DNA from: Burkholderiales bacterium
GTDB taxonomy: Bacteria; Pseudomonadota; Gammaproteobacteria; Burkholderiales; Burkholderiaceae
Direction of reading: 5' to 3'
DNA length: 64,000 nucleotides
Assembly (NCBI GenBank): GCA_026225235.1
Contig: JAMFSK010000098.1
Span: forward strand, 1 to 64,000
Position 1 is the first letter of the stretch; the number at the start of each line of letters is the position of its first letter. A program made the translations under genes and the position numbers. The notes under the pieces are model-generated. The model did not search any database. It was not told the DNA's origin and saw only the letters and a list, made by a program, of their open reading frames with translations. Below, piece by piece: positions 1-11,046 of the stretch.

Positions 1-461
1 GCTTTACCGAGGTTTTCCGAAGAGGCGCATTCGAGCGGCTCGTCGAGGCGTGCTTCGATCTCGCGTTCAACTTCGTCGGGCAGCTTGTTGCCGTCCGCCG
101 AAAAAAACTTGATGCCGTTGTCGTAGTACGGGTTGTGCGAAGCGCTGATCACCACACCGGCGGCAAGCCGTAAAGCGCGCGTCAGGTAGGCGACCCCGGG
201 GGTCGGCATTGGGCCGGCGAGCATCACATCGACACCGGCAGAGGCGAAACCCGCTTCGAGCGCGGCTTCGAGCATATAGCCAGACACACGCGTGTCCTTG
301 CCGATCAGCACGGTGGGGCGGGCGCCTCGTTTGTTCCAGCGGTCTCCTCCGGCAAGCACCTTGCCGGCCGCGTAGCCGAGTCGCAACACGAACTCCGGCG
401 TGATCGGGCTTTCGCCCACCTTCCCACGGATGCCATCGGTTCCGAAATATCGACGAGTCAT
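1..461 (-). CDS. glmM: Phosphoglucosamine mutase, N-terminal part (runs off the left edge)
   Basis: Converts glucosamine-6-phosphate to glucosamine-1-phosphate in the cytoplasm, on the way to UDP-GlcNAc for peptidoglycan and LPS. About 153 N-terminal residues are present. The protein opens with the family start ([17 protein letters not shown]) and contains the phosphoserine loop SASHNPYYD encoded near 125-155, whose Ser is the catalytic phosphoserine. The C-terminal sugar and phosphate-binding domains lie outside the window. It follows folP by 93 bases on the same strand, the usual ftsH-folP-glmM order. The truncation is only the window edge. Confidence 0.96.
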   Translation of the reverse strand, partial: MTRRYFGTDGIRGKVGESPITPEFVLRLGYAAGKVLAGGDRWNKRGARPTVLIGKDTRVSGYMLEAALEAGFASAGVDVMLAGPMPTPGVAYLTRALRLAAGVVISASHNPYYDNGIKFFSADGNKLPDEVEREIEARLDEPLECASSENLGK

Positions 462-554
462 GCTCGTTCTCCTAGTGTTCATCTGTCTGGTTAACTTCGT
501 CACTGCTGTGTCACCGAACCGCTGGTGCGCTTCGGTGCGCTGATTCCTGATGCC

Positions 555-1433
555 CTACTCCGCGTTCCTGACGGCCTGCCATACCTTCAACGCGTCGATT
601 GTCTCGCTCACGTCATGCACGCGAATCACGGCCGCGCCGCGCTCCGCCGCGCATACCGCAGCGGATACGCTCGCGGCAATGCGATCCGCTGCAGGCTTGT
701 TCGTCACCGCGCCAAGCATCGACTTGCGCGAAATCCCGGCCAGCACGGGCAAACCGTCCGGCGCGATCTGGGTCAGCCGAGCAAGCAGACGGTAATTTTG
801 CTCAACGGTCTTGCCAAAACCAAAGCCTGGATCGACCGCGATTCGAGCGCGCCCGATCCCAATTGCCTCGAGCTGGGCCACGCGTTCAGCAAGAAACCGG
901 CGGACGTCCTCGACGACATCGTCATAAGCCGTCGCGGGATCGGTCAGCAGTGTCTGCATGGTTTGCGGATCGCCGATCATATGCATCGCACAGAGTCCGC
1001 ACACGCTGTCGGCTACGGCTTCGATCGCGCCAGGCTGCCGAAACGCCCAGATATCGTTGATGATGTCCGCCCCGTGCTCGAGCGCCTCGCGCATCACGGC
1101 CGGCTTGTAGGTATCGATCGATAAGGCGACGCCGGCATCGCGCAGCTCGTCGATCAGCGGGATCACCCGATCGAGCTCCTCGTCGACCGGCAGCGGGGGG
1201 GCACCGGGCCGGGTCGATTCGCCGCCGATATCGATGATATCCACACCGGCGGCAAGCATCTGCTCTGCGTGATGCAAGGCTGCATCGCGAGCGAGATAGC
1301 GTCCGCCGTCAGAAAAAGAATCGGGCGTCGCGTTGAGGATGCCCATCACGAGCGGTCGGTCGAGCGTCAACGAAAATCGTCCGCATTGCCACGTGGATCG
1401 GCCCACCGCACACTCCATCGACAGAGACTTCAC
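555..1433 (-). CDS. folP: Dihydropteroate synthase
   Basis: Condenses para-aminobenzoate with dihydropterin pyrophosphate to form dihydropteroate in folate synthesis; this enzyme is the sulfonamide target. The 292-residue protein has the DHPS signatures MGILNATPDSFSDGG near residue 30 and DIGGESTRPGA near residue 68, plus DPGFGFGKT and a C-terminal RVHDV (Arg/His phosphate-binding) motif. Length is normal for the family. A second Met six residues in (MECAVG) is an alternative start. It lies between ftsH and glmM; an intrinsic terminator separates it from ftsH, so it may depend on readthrough or a local promoter. Confidence 0.97.
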   Translation of the reverse strand: MKSLSMECAVGRSTWQCGRFSLTLDRPLVMGILNATPDSFSDGGRYLARDAALHHAEQMLAAGVDIIDIGGESTRPGAPPLPVDEELDRVIPLIDELRDAGVALSIDTYKPAVMREALEHGADIINDIWAFRQPGAIEAVADSVCGLCAMHMIGDPQTMQTLLTDPATAYDDVVEDVRRFLAERVAQLEAIGIGRARIAVDPGFGFGKTVEQNYRLLARLTQIAPDGLPVLAGISRKSMLGAVTNKPAADRIAASVSAAVCAAERGAAVIRVHDVSETIDALKVWQAVRNAE

Positions 1434-1479
1434 CGGCGAAGTCTCGCCGGCTCACTGGGTTAGCAAGCACAAGCCTGCA

Positions 1480-1510
1480 AACAAAAAAAGGGCCGGCAGC
1501 GCCGACCCTT
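1480..1510 (-). terminator. Intrinsic terminator between ftsH and folP
   Basis: Read on the minus strand, a 10-bp stem (AAGGGTCGGC / GCCGGCCCTT, one G-U pair) with a 3-base loop is followed by a T-rich run (TTTTTTTGTTTG). It sits 18 bases after the ftsH stop, as expected for ftsH termination. Confidence 0.8.
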
Positions 1511-1527
1511 TCCTTCACTTCCTTGCC

Positions 1528-3423
1528 TTACGCAGGTTGCGTCGCGCCGTTGGCCGGTTTGACTTCGACCCCGGTGTTACCACCGCCCGGCGGCGTGTCG
1601 CCCGACGGTCCGCGCGTGGTGCTCTTCGGCGGCCGCGGCGGCAGACCCGCCATGATGTCGTTCACCTGGTCTGCATCGATGGTTTCCCATTCGAGCAGCG
1701 CCTTGGTCATCGCTTCGACCTTGTCGCGATTGTCCTGGAGCAGCTTGCGAGCGAGCGTGTACTGTTCGTCGAGAATCCGGCGAATTTCCGCGTCGACCTT
1801 TTGCTGCGTGCCTTCAGACACGGCCCGTGACGACATCCGGCCGAAAGACTGATCCGACTCGGTGTCGACATAAACCATCGTGCCGAGCACATCGGACATC
1901 CCGTAACGCGTGACCATATCGCGCGCCAGCTTGGTTGCCCGTTCGAAGTCGTTCGAAGCGCCCGTCGAGATCGCATTCAGGAAGACTTCTTCCGAAGCGC
2001 GCCCGCCGAACAGAATAGCGATCTCGTTGAGAATGCCATCCTTGTAAGCGTAGTTCTTGTCGTGCTCAGGCAGATACCAGGTCAGGCCACCAGCGAAACC
2101 CCGCGGCATGATCGTGACCTTGTGAACCGGATCCGACAGCGGCAGCAGCTTGCCGACCACCGCATGACCCGACTCGTGGAACGCAGTCATCCGGCGTTCT
2201 TCTTCGCGAATGACGGCCGAACGACGTTCCGGACCCATGTAGATCTTGTCCTTGGCATCCTCGAAATCCTGCATTTCGACGATCCGCTTGCCGCGCCGTG
2301 CCGCAAACAGCGCGGCTTCGTTGACGAGGTTCGCGAGGTCCGCACCCGAGAAGCCCGGGGTGCCGCGACCGATCACCGATGCATCGACATCGTTGGACAC
2401 CGGCACCTTGCGCAGGTGGACCTTGAGAATCTGCTCACGGCCGCGAATATCGGGCAGGCCGACGAACACTTGACGGTCGAAACGGCCCGGACGCAGCAGC
2501 GCTTTGTCGAGCACGTCTGAACGGTTGGTCGCCGCGACTACGATCACACCCGAGTTCGCTTCGAAGCCGTCCATTTCGACGAGCATCTGATTCAGGGTCT
2601 GTTCGCGTTCGTCATTGCCGCCGCCCATGCCGGCACCACGATGACGACCGACCGCGTCGATTTCATCGATGAAGACGATACACGGTGCGTGCTTCTTGGC
2701 CTGCTCGAACATGTCGCGGACCCGGGCTGCGCCCACGCCGACAAACATTTCAACGAAGTCCGAACCGGAGATGCTGAAGAACGGCACCTTGGCTTCGCCG
2801 GCAATCGCGCGGGCGAGCAAGGTCTTGCCGGTCCCCGGCGGGCCGACGAGCAGCACGCCACGTGGAATACGGCCACCGAGCTTTTGGAATTTCTGGGGAT
2901 CGCGGAGGAAATCGACGAGTTCCGAGACTTCTTCTTTCGCTTCGTCGCAACCTGCGACGTCGGTGAAGTTGATCGCGTTGTTATTCTCGTCGATCAAACG
3001 CGCTCGGGACTTGCCGAACGAGAAGGCCCCGCCTTTGCCGCCCCCCTGCATCTGCCGCATCATGTAGAACCAGAAACCGATGATCAGGATCGTCGGTCCG
3101 AGGTAGTACAGGGCAGAGATCAGCGCATTCGGCTCGTCTTCCGCTTTCGCGGTCACCGACACGCCGTCCTTCATCAGGTCGCCGATCATCCAGATGTCGC
3201 CGGGCGACACGAGGGTGTATTTGGTTCCGTCCGACGGTGAGACCGTGAGATTACGGCCCTGGACGATGACTTGCTTAATCTTGCCGTTCTTGGCGTCGTC
3301 CATGAACTGGGAGTAGCTAACCCCTTCCTGGACGCGCGGCTTGTCGAACTGCTTGAACACCGTAAATAGCACCAGTGCGATGACCAGCCACACTGCCGCC
3401 TTCGAAAACAAATTGTTGTTCAA
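1528..3423 (-). CDS. ftsH: ATP-dependent zinc metalloprotease FtsH
   Basis: Inner-membrane AAA+ protease that degrades misfolded membrane proteins and short-lived regulators. The 631 residues show TM segments at about 8-22 and 104-122 flanking a periplasmic domain, Walker A GPPGTGKT at 194-201, Walker B FIDE at 251-254, the SRH region, and the zinc-binding HESGH at 416-420. The start codon is TTG: AAGGAG lies 7 bases upstream of it, while the nearby ATG belongs to a two-codon reading frame (ATG CTT TGA) whose stop overlaps the TTG. It follows rlmE by 123 bases, the conserved rlmE-ftsH pair. The C-terminus is Pro/Gly-rich, as in other Burkholderiales. Confidence 0.97.
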   Translation of the reverse strand: MNNNLFSKAAVWLVIALVLFTVFKQFDKPRVQEGVSYSQFMDDAKNGKIKQVIVQGRNLTVSPSDGTKYTLVSPGDIWMIGDLMKDGVSVTAKAEDEPNALISALYYLGPTILIIGFWFYMMRQMQGGGKGGAFSFGKSRARLIDENNNAINFTDVAGCDEAKEEVSELVDFLRDPQKFQKLGGRIPRGVLLVGPPGTGKTLLARAIAGEAKVPFFSISGSDFVEMFVGVGAARVRDMFEQAKKHAPCIVFIDEIDAVGRHRGAGMGGGNDEREQTLNQMLVEMDGFEANSGVIVVAATNRSDVLDKALLRPGRFDRQVFVGLPDIRGREQILKVHLRKVPVSNDVDASVIGRGTPGFSGADLANLVNEAALFAARRGKRIVEMQDFEDAKDKIYMGPERRSAVIREEERRMTAFHESGHAVVGKLLPLSDPVHKVTIMPRGFAGGLTWYLPEHDKNYAYKDGILNEIAILFGGRASEEVFLNAISTGASNDFERATKLARDMVTRYGMSDVLGTMVYVDTESDQSFGRMSSRAVSEGTQQKVDAEIRRILDEQYTLARKLLQDNRDKVEAMTKALLEWETIDADQVNDIMAGLPPRPPKSTTRGPSGDTPPGGGNTGVEVKPANGATQPA

Positions 3424-3546
3424 AGCATCGCTCCTTCACTGATAGCGCCGGCCTGTCCGAAAGAAGTCGGATTTGCACTGGCTGTCCATTCTAATCCACC
3501 CGGCCAAGCCTCGCCATAGGAATAGTCTACGTCAAAGATAGTCAAT

Positions 3547-4218
3547 TCAAGGGTTTGGAGGCGCCTTACCCGGGCTTTTCAATTGCCTGCCCAAAATAAA
3601 CGTCTCCGACGACTTGTCGCGTGATGCTTTCGGTTTGCGAGACGCAACGACCTTGAACTGGCGCTTGAACTTCTCGACGATCTGGCTGTACCCGGTACCG
3701 TGAAAACACTTCACCAGCAAAGCGCCGTCCGGTTTCAGGTGGTTCTGCGAAAACTCCAGGGCCAGATCGCACAGGTGCTCGATGCGAGCGGCGTCCGCCG
3801 ACGCCACGCCTGAGAGATTGGGCGCCATATCTGAAATTACAAGATCCACCGCCTGCGCACCGACCATTTCTTCGAGTTGCGCGACGACGCTGTCCTCGCG
3901 GAAGTCGCCCAGCAGGAAGTGCACATCCGCAATCGGCTCCATCGGCAGCAGGTCAAGCGCAATGATCGTGCCGTCTATGCCGCCTTCCGCCTTGCGCGCG
4001 CCCGATGCGAGCTTGTTGCGCACGTACTGGCTCCAGCTCCCCGGCGTCGCGCCGAGATCGACGATGACGTTGCCCGGCTTGATCAGTTTGTCCTGTTCGT
4101 CGATTTCCTTGAGCTTGTAAGCAGCGCGTGCGCGATACCCCTCGCGCTGCGCCATCTTCACGTAGGGATCGTTGATGTGGTCGTAAAGCCAATTCTGATT
4201 GAAACGATTTTTTGCCAT
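3547..4218 (-). CDS. rlmE: 23S rRNA 2'-O-ribose U2552 methyltransferase
   Basis: Methylates the 2'-OH of U2552 in the 50S A-loop using SAM, a late step of large-subunit assembly. The start chosen is the ATG giving [20 protein letters not shown], typical of RlmE/FtsJ; the frame stays open upstream to 4569, but that extension runs antisense to yhbY and has no family similarity. The 223-residue protein contains the SAM motif [16 protein letters not shown] and the K-D-K-E tetrad regions ([23 protein letters not shown]). It is divergent from yhbY and upstream of ftsH, the classic heat-shock pair. Confidence 0.96.
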   Translation of the reverse strand: MAKNRFNQNWLYDHINDPYVKMAQREGYRARAAYKLKEIDEQDKLIKPGNVIVDLGATPGSWSQYVRNKLASGARKAEGGIDGTIIALDLLPMEPIADVHFLLGDFREDSVVAQLEEMVGAQAVDLVISDMAPNLSGVASADAARIEHLCDLALEFSQNHLKPDGALLVKCFHGTGYSQIVEKFKRQFKVVASRKPKASRDKSSETFILGRQLKSPGKAPPNP

Positions 4219-4329
4219 GAGATTCGGTTGCCACGACGAACGATTGACCAGGAAATGGCCTAAGTCGTCGTTTTTGTTCGATAATACGCGTTTGGCGCGG
4301 TCCTCGCGCCCTTCAATCCAGAACGAGCT

Positions 4330-4866
4330 ATGCCCGCCCTTACAGTCACCCCCGCGCAACGCGCCGCGCTGCGCGCTGACGCGCACGCCCTGAAACCCGT
4401 CGTCATTATCGGCGCCGAGGGCCTGACCGACGCCGTCCTCAAAGAGATCGAGGTCCACCTCGGCGCGCACGAACTGATCAAAATCCGCATGACCGGCGAC
4501 GATCGCGATGCGCGTCTCGCCGCTTACGAATCGATCTGTGAACGCCTCAAGGCCGCCCCGGTCCAGCATATCGGCAAGCTTCTCGTGGTCTGGCGCCCTG
4601 CGCCGGACGAAGACGACATCAAGCCGAGCGCACGCGGTTCGCTGCGCGGCATGCCGTCGGTAAACAGCGCCGCCGGCGAATCGCGCAGCGCCAAAGGCGG
4701 TGCACCGCGAGTCGTCAAGGTCGTCAAACCGAGCAGTTCGGTGCGTCGTCCGAAGCCCGTCAAGGTCACCGTGCGCGGCAATGAACGCGTGACCGCAGGC
4801 GGCAACGTCAAGCGTGCCAAGCCGCGGCAGGCGAGCGCCAAGCGCCAGTATCAGTCGAACAAGTAA
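4330..4866 (+). CDS. yhbY: YhbY-family CRM-domain RNA-binding protein
   Basis: Small CRM-domain protein associated with pre-50S ribosomal subunits. Residues 1-95 are the CRM domain ([19 protein letters not shown], the GxxG-type loop in VIIGAEGL, then LIKIRM and LLVVWRP). Residues 96-178 form a long basic Ser/Lys/Arg/Val-rich tail ([19 protein letters not shown]) that the 97-residue E. coli protein lacks; such tails occur in other beta-proteobacteria. It is divergently transcribed from rlmE, as in many genomes. Confidence 0.92.
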   Translation: MPALTVTPAQRAALRADAHALKPVVIIGAEGLTDAVLKEIEVHLGAHELIKIRMTGDDRDARLAAYESICERLKAAPVQHIGKLLVVWRPAPDEDDIKPSARGSLRGMPSVNSAAGESRSAKGGAPRVVKVVKPSSSVRRPKPVKVTVRGNERVTAGGNVKRAKPRQASAKRQYQSNK

Positions 4867-4875
4867 GGATTGCTG

Positions 4876-4909
4876 GGCGCCGCGGCCACGCGCGGCGCCT
4901 GCGTTTCTT
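4876..4909 (+). terminator. Candidate terminator after yhbY
   Basis: A 9-bp perfect stem (GGCGCCGCG / CGCGGCGCC) with a 6-base loop starts 10 bases after the yhbY stop and is followed by a weak T-rich stretch (TGCGTTTCTT). It separates yhbY from the convergent DUF4149 gene. Confidence 0.55.
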
Positions 4910-5423
4910 AGCCGGGGACCGCAACGGCCCCGGGCGCACGCCGCAGGCAGACCAGCCAGATCCCCAGCAGACTTTCGATCAGGTAGAACAGGCTCGATAC
5001 GCCGTGCAGAATGCCAAAGCGCAGTGCATAGGCCGAATGCCCGACGTCCGTGCCCTCAGCCTGGGCCGCGAGCCGCAACGCGTTCATCCACGGCTGCAGG
5101 GCGAAATAACCGATCAGCGTGCAAACCAGCATCGCCACCATCAGCCAGCGCGCGCGCCGGATCATCTTCATGCTTGGGCCCGAACCACCCGCGGCCTGCT
5201 TCGCCACACCTGCTCCGTTGCGGATCGAACGGTTGGCAACGATCAGCAACACGAAGCCACAGACGAGCGACACATACCCTTGGGTACGGAAGAGGCTCGC
5301 GGCAATCTCGCCGGCCTCGGTTCTGGACAGCAGCGAGACCAGGGTTGGCGCGACCATATAGCCGGTAGTCAGCAGACTACCGACCCAGAGCGTCGTGAAG
5401 AGATTGAACAGGCGTTGAGGCAT
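4908..5423 (-). CDS. DUF4149 family inner-membrane protein
   Basis: Membrane protein of unknown function. The 171 residues contain about four hydrophobic segments: [19 protein letters not shown] near 8-26, a segment near 48-62 ([13 protein letters not shown]), one near 94-112 ([16 protein letters not shown]) and a C-terminal one ([20 protein letters not shown]). The early [10 protein letters not shown] and the Pro after the first segment are typical of DUF4149 proteins, which sit beside greA and yhbY in Burkholderiales. It follows greA by 63 bases and may share its transcript. The assignment rests on overall pattern and context. Confidence 0.8.
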   Translation of the reverse strand: MPQRLFNLFTTLWVGSLLTTGYMVAPTLVSLLSRTEAGEIAASLFRTQGYVSLVCGFVLLIVANRSIRNGAGVAKQAAGGSGPSMKMIRRARWLMVAMLVCTLIGYFALQPWMNALRLAAQAEGTDVGHSAYALRFGILHGVSSLFYLIESLLGIWLVCLRRAPGAVAVPG

Positions 5424-5486
5424 GGCGAAAACGGAAAGCAGCTTTCAGACGGCATTCAGGCGACATCCAGGGTCGCCCGGCCGTCG

Positions 5487-5963
5487 TCAGACGTAACGCA
5501 CCGAGATGATCTCGTACTCGCGCACGCCGCTCGGTGCTTGCACCCGGGCAACATCGCCTTCGGTCTTGCCAATCAGCGCACGGGCAATCGGCGAGCTGAT
5601 CGAAATCAGGCCGTGATCGATATCCGCTTCGTCGTCGCCGACGATCTGATAAGTGACCGAACTGCCGTCCTCAATACCCTCGAGTTCGACGGTCGCGCCG
5701 AAAACGACCCGGCCATCGGCCTCAACCGCTGCCGGATCGATGATCTGCGCAGCCGACAGCTTCGATTCGAGGTCGGCAATGCGCCCCTCGATAAAGCCCT
5801 GCTTTTCTTTCGCCGCGTCGTACTCGGCGTTTTCAGACAGGTCGCCTTGTGCACGTGCCTCCGCGATCGAAATGATCACAGCCGGCCGCTCTTTTGATTT
5901 CAGACGTTGCAGCTCCTCCTTCATGAGGTCGGCGCCGCGTCGGGTCAACGGAATGGTGCTCAT
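5487..5963 (-). CDS. greA: Transcription elongation factor GreA
   Basis: Rescues backtracked RNA polymerase by stimulating cleavage of the nascent transcript. The 158-residue length is normal. The N-terminal antiparallel coiled coil (about 1-75) carries the acidic tip motif [14 protein letters not shown]; the C-terminal FKBP-like domain ends with [14 protein letters not shown] and [12 protein letters not shown]. It lies downstream of carB, the carA-carB-greA order common in proteobacteria. The 129-base gap to carB holds two small stem-loops (6005-6026, 6027-6042) and then a run of eight T on the minus strand. Confidence 0.97.
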   Translation of the reverse strand: MSTIPLTRRGADLMKEELQRLKSKERPAVIISIAEARAQGDLSENAEYDAAKEKQGFIEGRIADLESKLSAAQIIDPAAVEADGRVVFGATVELEGIEDGSSVTYQIVGDDEADIDHGLISISSPIARALIGKTEGDVARVQAPSGVREYEIISVRYV

Positions 5964-6004
5964 AGGAATTCAGAAAACAAAAAAAATCGCCGCAGCCAAA
6001 GTGC

Positions 6005-6042
6005 ATCCGACCTGATCCTGTCGGACGCCGCGCTGGCCGCGG
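6005..6042 (-). other. Paired stem-loops in the carB-greA gap
   Basis: Two adjacent hairpins (ATCCGAC / GTCGGAC and GCCGCG / CGCGGC) lie between the carB stop and the greA start. On the minus strand they are followed about 18 bases later by an 8-T run. They may cause partial termination or form a greA leader; spacing to the T run is longer than in a normal intrinsic terminator. Confidence 0.35.
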
Positions 6043-6092
6043 CCTGATTCAGAGACGCCCCAGCTTGCAAGCAAGCGGGACCTCGGATGGGT

Positions 6093-9000
6093 TTAGTTTA
6101 GGCGAGCGTGCAGCCCTTGTAAATCGTAGACTTCCAGGTCGCGCAAATACCGCAAACCCTCGACTGCGGCGCGCGCACCCGACATTGTCGTGTAGTAGGT
6201 GACCTTGTGGGCCTGCGCGCTCATGCGGATCGAACGTGAGTCAGCAATCGCCATGCGCGTTTCGTCGACCGTCGTAAAGACCAGCGCAATCTCGCCATTC
6301 TTGATCATGTCGACGATGTGCGGACGACCATCCTTGACCTTGTTGACCACCTTGACGGGAATGCCCGCCGAGGCGATCGCCGCCGCCGTGCCCTTCGTCG
6401 CGACCAGCGGATAGCCAAGTTCGTGGAGCTTTTGCGCGACTTCGATCGCGACCGGCTTGTCCGAGTCCTTGACCGTCAGCAACACGGTACCCGAGTCGGG
6501 CAGGCGCGAACCTGCTGCAAGTTGCGACTTGAACAGGGCTTCACCGAAGGTCATGCCCACGCCCATCACTTCGCCCGTCGAACGCATCTCGGGTCCGAGG
6601 ACCGGGTCGACGCTCGGGAACTTGATGAAGGGGAACACCGCTTCCTTCACGCTGAAGTACGGCGGGTTCACTTCGGCGGTCACCCCTTGCGAGACCAGCG
6701 ACTGGCCCACCATGCAACGCGCGGCGATCATGGCCAGTTGCAGACCGGTCGCCTTCGACACATAGGGCACCGTGCGCGAGGCACGCGGATTGACTTCGAG
6801 CACATAGACGATGTCCTCGACCGAGCCGTCTTCGCGCTTCTCCTGCTGAATCGCGAACTGCACGTTCATCAGGCCGATCACGTTCAGTGCACGGGCCATC
6901 GCAGCGGTCTGCCGCTTGAGTTCGGCAATCGTCGCAGCCGACAACGAATACGGCGGCAACGAGCACGCCGAATCGCCCGAGTGCACACCCGCCTGCTCGA
7001 TGTGCTCCATCACGCCGCCGATAAAGACATCCTTGCCGTCCGAGATGCAGTCGACGTCGCATTCGATCGCGTCGTTGAGGAAGCGGTCGAGCAGCACCGG
7101 CGAATCGTGCGATACCTTGACCGCCTCACGCATATAGCGCTCGAGGTCGCGCGGTTCGTGGACGATCTCCATGGCCCGACCACCGAGCACATACGACGGA
7201 CGCACGACCAGCGGATAGCCGATTTCCTGCGCGAGCGCGAGTGCCTGGTCTTCAGCACGCGCAGTGCGGTTCGGCGGCTGGCGCAGGCCGAGTTCATGCA
7301 GCAGCTTCTGGAAACGTTCGCGGTCTTCGGCTGCATCGATCATGTCCGGCGAGGTACCGATGATCGGCACACCGTTGGCTTCGAGATCGAGTGCGAGCTT
7401 GAGCGGCGTCTGGCCGCCATACTGAACGATCACGCCTACCGGCTTTTCCTTGTCGACGATTTCGAGCACGTCTTCAAGCGTTAGCGATTCGAAATACAGA
7501 CGGTCGGACGTGTCGTAGTCGGTCGAAACGGTTTCGGGGTTGCAGTTGACCATGATGGTTTCATAACCATCCTCGCGCAGGGCGAGTGCTGCGTGCACGC
7601 AGCAGTAGTCGAACTCGATACCCTGGCCGATCCGGTTCGGACCGCCACCGAGCACCATGATCTTCTTCTTGTCGGTCGGCTGCGCCTCGCACTCGTCCTC
7701 GTAGGTCGAGTACATGTACGCGGTCTTCGTTGCGAATTCCGCCGCGCAGGTGTCGACGCGCTTGTAGACCGGGCGTACCTTGAGCTCAATGCGACGCCCG
7801 CGAACCAGGCTCGACTTCGTGCCGAGCAGCTTGGCGAGACGGCGATCGGAGAAGCCAGCGCGCTTGACGAAACGCAGCTCGTCGAAGCCCAGGCTTTCGA
7901 GCGTGCGGCCCTTCAGGCTCTTCTCGATCCGGACGATGTCTTCGATCTGCGCGAGGAACCACGGATCGATCGCAGTCTCTTCGAAGACTTCCTGCAGGCT
8001 CATGCCAATGCGGAACGCGTCGCCGACATACCAGATCCGATCCGGACCTGGCGTACCGATTTCTTCGACGATCTCGTCGCGATCGGTCGACTTTTCGTCG
8101 AGACCGTCGACACCGACTTCGAGGCCGCGCAGGGCCTTCTGGAACGATTCCTGGAAGGTGCGGCCAATCGCCATCACCTCGCCGACCGACTTCATCTGCG
8201 TGGTCAAGTGCGAGTCGGCTTCGCGGAATTTCTCGAAGGCAAAACGCGGGATCTTCGTCACGACATAGTCGATCGTCGGCTCGAACGATGCCGGCGTCTG
8301 ACCACCGGTGATTTCGTTCTTGAGCTCGTCGAGCGTATAGCCGGCCGCGAGCTTCGCAGCGATCTTCGCGATCGGGAAACCCGTCGCCTTCGAAGCCAGC
8401 GCGGACGAACGCGAGACTCGCGGATTCATTTCGATCACGACCATACGCCCATCAACCGGGTTGATCGCGAACTGGACGTTCGAGCCGCCCGTATCGACAC
8501 CGATCTCGCGCAGTACGGCGAGGGATGCGTTACGCAGCAGCTGGTATTCCTTGTCGGTCAACGTCTGGGCCGGGGCGACCGTAATCGAGTCGCCCGTATG
8601 GATGCCCATCGGGTCGAGGTTCTCGATCGAGCACACGATGATGCAGTTATCCTTTTTGTCGCGGACCACTTCCATCTCGTACTCTTTCCAGCCGAGCAGC
8701 GATTCTTCGATCAGCAATTCATGCGTCGGCGACAGGTCGAGACCGCGCCGGCAAATCGCTTCGAACTCTTCGCGGTTGTACGCAATGCCGCCGCCGGAAC
8801 CGCCGAGCGTGAAGGAAGGACGGATTACGATCGGATAGCCAATGCCACCCGTTTCCGCGCCAATCGACGCATGCACTTGTTGCGCCTCTTCCCACGAATG
8901 GGCGATACCCGAGCGCGCCGAACCGAGACCGATCTTGGTCATCGCGTCCTTGAACTTCAGGCGGTCTTCGGCCTTGTCGATGGCTTCGGGGGAGGCGCCG

Positions 9001-9347
9001 ATCAGTTCGACGCCGTACTTCGACAGCACGCCCTGCGCGTGCAGGTCGAGCGCGCAGTTCAACGCCGTCTGACCACCCATCGTCGGCAGGATCGCATCGG
9101 GGCGCTCCTTGGCGATGATGCGCTCGACGACTTCCCAGGTGATCGGCTCGATATAGGTCACGTCGGCCGTGTTCGGGTCGGTCATGATCGTCGCCGGATT
9201 GCTGTTGACGAGGATGACCTTGTAACCCTCTTCACGCAGCGCCTTGCAAGCCTGTGCGCCCGAATAATCGAACTCGCAGGCCTGACCGATGATGATCGGT
9301 CCGGCGCCGATGATGAGGATGCTCTTGATGTCTGTACGCTTCGGCAT
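6093..9347 (-). CDS. carB: Carbamoyl-phosphate synthase, large subunit
   Basis: Makes carbamoyl phosphate from bicarbonate, ammonia (delivered by CarA) and two ATP, for arginine and pyrimidine synthesis. The 1084-residue protein has two homologous ATP-grasp halves, each opening with a GGGPxRIGQ-type loop ([19 protein letters not shown] near residue 10; [19 protein letters not shown] near 565), and a C-terminal MGS-like allosteric domain (from about 940) where UMP and ornithine act in homologues. Length is close to the usual 1073. It follows carA by 41 bases and forms the carAB operon with it. Confidence 0.98.
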   Translation of the reverse strand: MPKRTDIKSILIIGAGPIIIGQACEFDYSGAQACKALREEGYKVILVNSNPATIMTDPNTADVTYIEPITWEVVERIIAKERPDAILPTMGGQTALNCALDLHAQGVLSKYGVELIGASPEAIDKAEDRLKFKDAMTKIGLGSARSGIAHSWEEAQQVHASIGAETGGIGYPIVIRPSFTLGGSGGGIAYNREEFEAICRRGLDLSPTHELLIEESLLGWKEYEMEVVRDKKDNCIIVCSIENLDPMGIHTGDSITVAPAQTLTDKEYQLLRNASLAVLREIGVDTGGSNVQFAINPVDGRMVVIEMNPRVSRSSALASKATGFPIAKIAAKLAAGYTLDELKNEITGGQTPASFEPTIDYVVTKIPRFAFEKFREADSHLTTQMKSVGEVMAIGRTFQESFQKALRGLEVGVDGLDEKSTDRDEIVEEIGTPGPDRIWYVGDAFRIGMSLQEVFEETAIDPWFLAQIEDIVRIEKSLKGRTLESLGFDELRFVKRAGFSDRRLAKLLGTKSSLVRGRRIELKVRPVYKRVDTCAAEFATKTAYMYSTYEDECEAQPTDKKKIMVLGGGPNRIGQGIEFDYCCVHAALALREDGYETIMVNCNPETVSTDYDTSDRLYFESLTLEDVLEIVDKEKPVGVIVQYGGQTPLKLALDLEANGVPIIGTSPDMIDAAEDRERFQKLLHELGLRQPPNRTARAEDQALALAQEIGYPLVVRPSYVLGGRAMEIVHEPRDLERYMREAVKVSHDSPVLLDRFLNDAIECDVDCISDGKDVFIGGVMEHIEQAGVHSGDSACSLPPYSLSAATIAELKRQTAAMARALNVIGLMNVQFAIQQEKREDGSVEDIVYVLEVNPRASRTVPYVSKATGLQLAMIAARCMVGQSLVSQGVTAEVNPPYFSVKEAVFPFIKFPSVDPVLGPEMRSTGEVMGVGMTFGEALFKSQLAAGSRLPDSGTVLLTVKDSDKPVAIEVAQKLHELGYPLVATKGTAAAIASAGIPVKVVNKVKDGRPHIVDMIKNGEIALVFTTVDETRMAIADSRSIRMSAQAHKVTYYTTMSGARAAVEGLRYLRDLEVYDLQGLHARLN

Positions 9348-9388
9348 AAAGCTCTCGGATACTGGATTCTGTGTTCGCGGTGTACGCG

Positions 9389-10543
9389 TCAGGCGGCGAC
9401 CGTGCGGCCGCTCTTCTTCGCCTCGATCAGCGCGACGAAACGATCGAACAGGTAAGCCACGTCGTGCGGACCCGGCGACGCTTCCGGGTGACCCTGGAAG
9501 CAGAAAGCCGGCTTGTCGGTGAGCGCAAAGCCCTGCAGCGTGCCGTCGAACAGCGAGGTATGCGTGACGCGCGCGTTGGCAGGCAGTGTCGAAGCATCGA
9601 CTGCGAAACCGTGGTTTTGCGAGGTGATGACAACCCGGCCGTCATCGTGATCCTTGACCGGGTGATTCGCGCCATGGTGACCTGTCTTCATCTTCATCGT
9701 CTTCGCGCCGACCGCGAGGCCCATGATCTGGTGCCCCAGGCAGATGCCAAACGTCGGGATGCCGCGTTCGATGAATTCGCGCGTCGCGCGAATCGCGTAG
9801 TCGCACGGTTCAGGGTCGCCCGGGCCGTTCGACAGGAAGATGCCATCCGGATTCAGCGCGAGCGCATCGGCGGCGCTCGCCTGGGCCGGTAGCACCGTGA
9901 CGCGCAAGCCGCGCTCGGCGAGGATGCGAAGGATGTTGTACTTCACACCGTAGTCGAAGGCGACCACATGGTATTTCGGTGCGGTCTGCTGACCGTAGCC
10001 CTGCCCGAGCACCCATTCCGATTGCGTCCATTCGTAGGGCTTCTCGACCGAGACCACCTTGGCGAGGTCCATGCCGGCAAGACCCGGAAACGAACGCGCG
10101 AGCGTCAGCGCCTTGGCTTCGTCATCTTCACCCGCGAGAATCGCGCCGGCCTGAGCACCCTTGTCCCGCAGGATCCGGGTGAGCATGCGCGTATCGAGAC
10201 CGGCGATCGCGACGATGCCTTCGCCCTTCAGGTAGTCGGACAGCGAACGTTGCTGGCGGAAATTCGAATGAAGCAGCGGCAGGTCACGGATGACCAGGCC
10301 GGCTGCGTGAATCTTGCTGGCTTCGACGTCTTCGGCGTTAACGCCGACGTTGCCGATATGGGGATAGGTCAGGGTCACGATCTGACGCGAGTAGCTCGGA
10401 TCGGTGAGGATTTCCTGATAGCCGGTCATTGCGGTATTGAACACGACTTCGCCGGTCGTATGACCGGGGGCGCCAATCGAATAACCGCGGAAGACCGTAC
10501 CGTCAGCGAGCGCAAGCTGGGCGAGAGGAAAAGACGGCAACAC
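9389..10543 (-). CDS. carA: Carbamoyl-phosphate synthase, small (glutaminase) subunit
   Basis: Hydrolyses glutamine and passes ammonia to CarB. The 384-residue protein has the CPSase small-chain N-domain ([15 protein letters not shown], then YPHIGNVG) and a class I glutamine amidotransferase domain with the nucleophile Cys in FGICLGHQ and His/Glu in [12 protein letters not shown] at 10543 is taken as start because AAGGAG lies 6 bases upstream of it, in the right position. A frame-open ATG at 10564 would place that Shine-Dalgarno inside the gene and add seven unconserved residues. The mRNA leader appears long (see the promoter at 10804). Confidence 0.95.
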   Translation of the reverse strand: MLPSFPLAQLALADGTVFRGYSIGAPGHTTGEVVFNTAMTGYQEILTDPSYSRQIVTLTYPHIGNVGVNAEDVEASKIHAAGLVIRDLPLLHSNFRQQRSLSDYLKGEGIVAIAGLDTRMLTRILRDKGAQAGAILAGEDDEAKALTLARSFPGLAGMDLAKVVSVEKPYEWTQSEWVLGQGYGQQTAPKYHVVAFDYGVKYNILRILAERGLRVTVLPAQASAADALALNPDGIFLSNGPGDPEPCDYAIRATREFIERGIPTFGICLGHQIMGLAVGAKTMKMKTGHHGANHPVKDHDDGRVVITSQNHGFAVDASTLPANARVTHTSLFDGTLQGFALTDKPAFCFQGHPEASPGPHDVAYLFDRFVALIEAKKSGRTVAA

Positions 10544-10803
10544 GGGAGGCTCCTTGCGGGGCACCTAGCTGCCGACCTGCCGTTCATGTCCGGGAAACGA
10601 GCTTGCCTCGCGCTGGGCGCTCGTGCTGCAGCCAACGGACCATCGGGTAGACGATCAGGCGCGCGACGAGCGAAGCGTGGCGAGTCGGTCCTGCAGCATG
10701 CCGTGGAGGCGCTCCACACTCGTGGGCGAGCGGGGCATGCGACGGACGAACGAAAGAATGAGGGTAGGCGCTAGGGTGCGGGTGGATTAACTTAAACTTT
10801 CGA

Positions 10804-10809
10804 ATTATA
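10804..10809 (-). promoter_or_regulatory. Candidate -10 element of the carAB promoter
   Basis: The minus strand carries a perfect TATAAT here; 17 bases upstream the hexamer TAGCCT is only a weak -35 match. Initiation near 10797 would give an untranslated leader of about 250 bases before the carA GTG. Within 10565-11046 no other gene is supported; the stretch holds this leader and the mltD terminator. Confidence 0.45.
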
Positions 10810-10941
10810 GCTTGGCGAGCCCCCTCAGGCTAGGCCCCCGCTCCCCGCCCTCCCTGGCTGCCCCCTTTTGCGGCGAGGGAAACCGCGCCCCGCAACGGTT
10901 GCGCATGATCGGCCGGGGTCGCAAAATTTTTCCGATATCCG

Positions 10942-10982
10942 AAAAAAACGAAAGCGCGCCGTCCTGGCGGACTGGCGCGCTT
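10942..10982 (-). terminator. Intrinsic terminator after mltD
   Basis: On the minus strand a strong stem (AAGCGCGCC, then GTCC pairing with GGAC, closing with GGCGCGCTT, one unpaired base) is followed by TTCGTTTTTTT. It lies 65 bases after the mltD stop and isolates carA from mltD. Confidence 0.85.
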
Positions 10983-11046
10983 AAAGCGTCGAATTGATCG
11001 GAGCGTAACCTCACGCGTTGCCCCCGCAACACGTGTTCAACCCGTG

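Noticed and set aside
4219-4569. N-terminal extension of rlmE to an upstream start
   Set aside because: It is antisense to yhbY and unlike RlmE; the ATG at 4218 gives the family start.
7593-9455. Open frame of 620 codons on the plus strand
   Set aside because: It is antisense to carB, has Arg/Asp-rich composition typical of GC-rich shadow frames and no ribosome-binding site; carB is certain.
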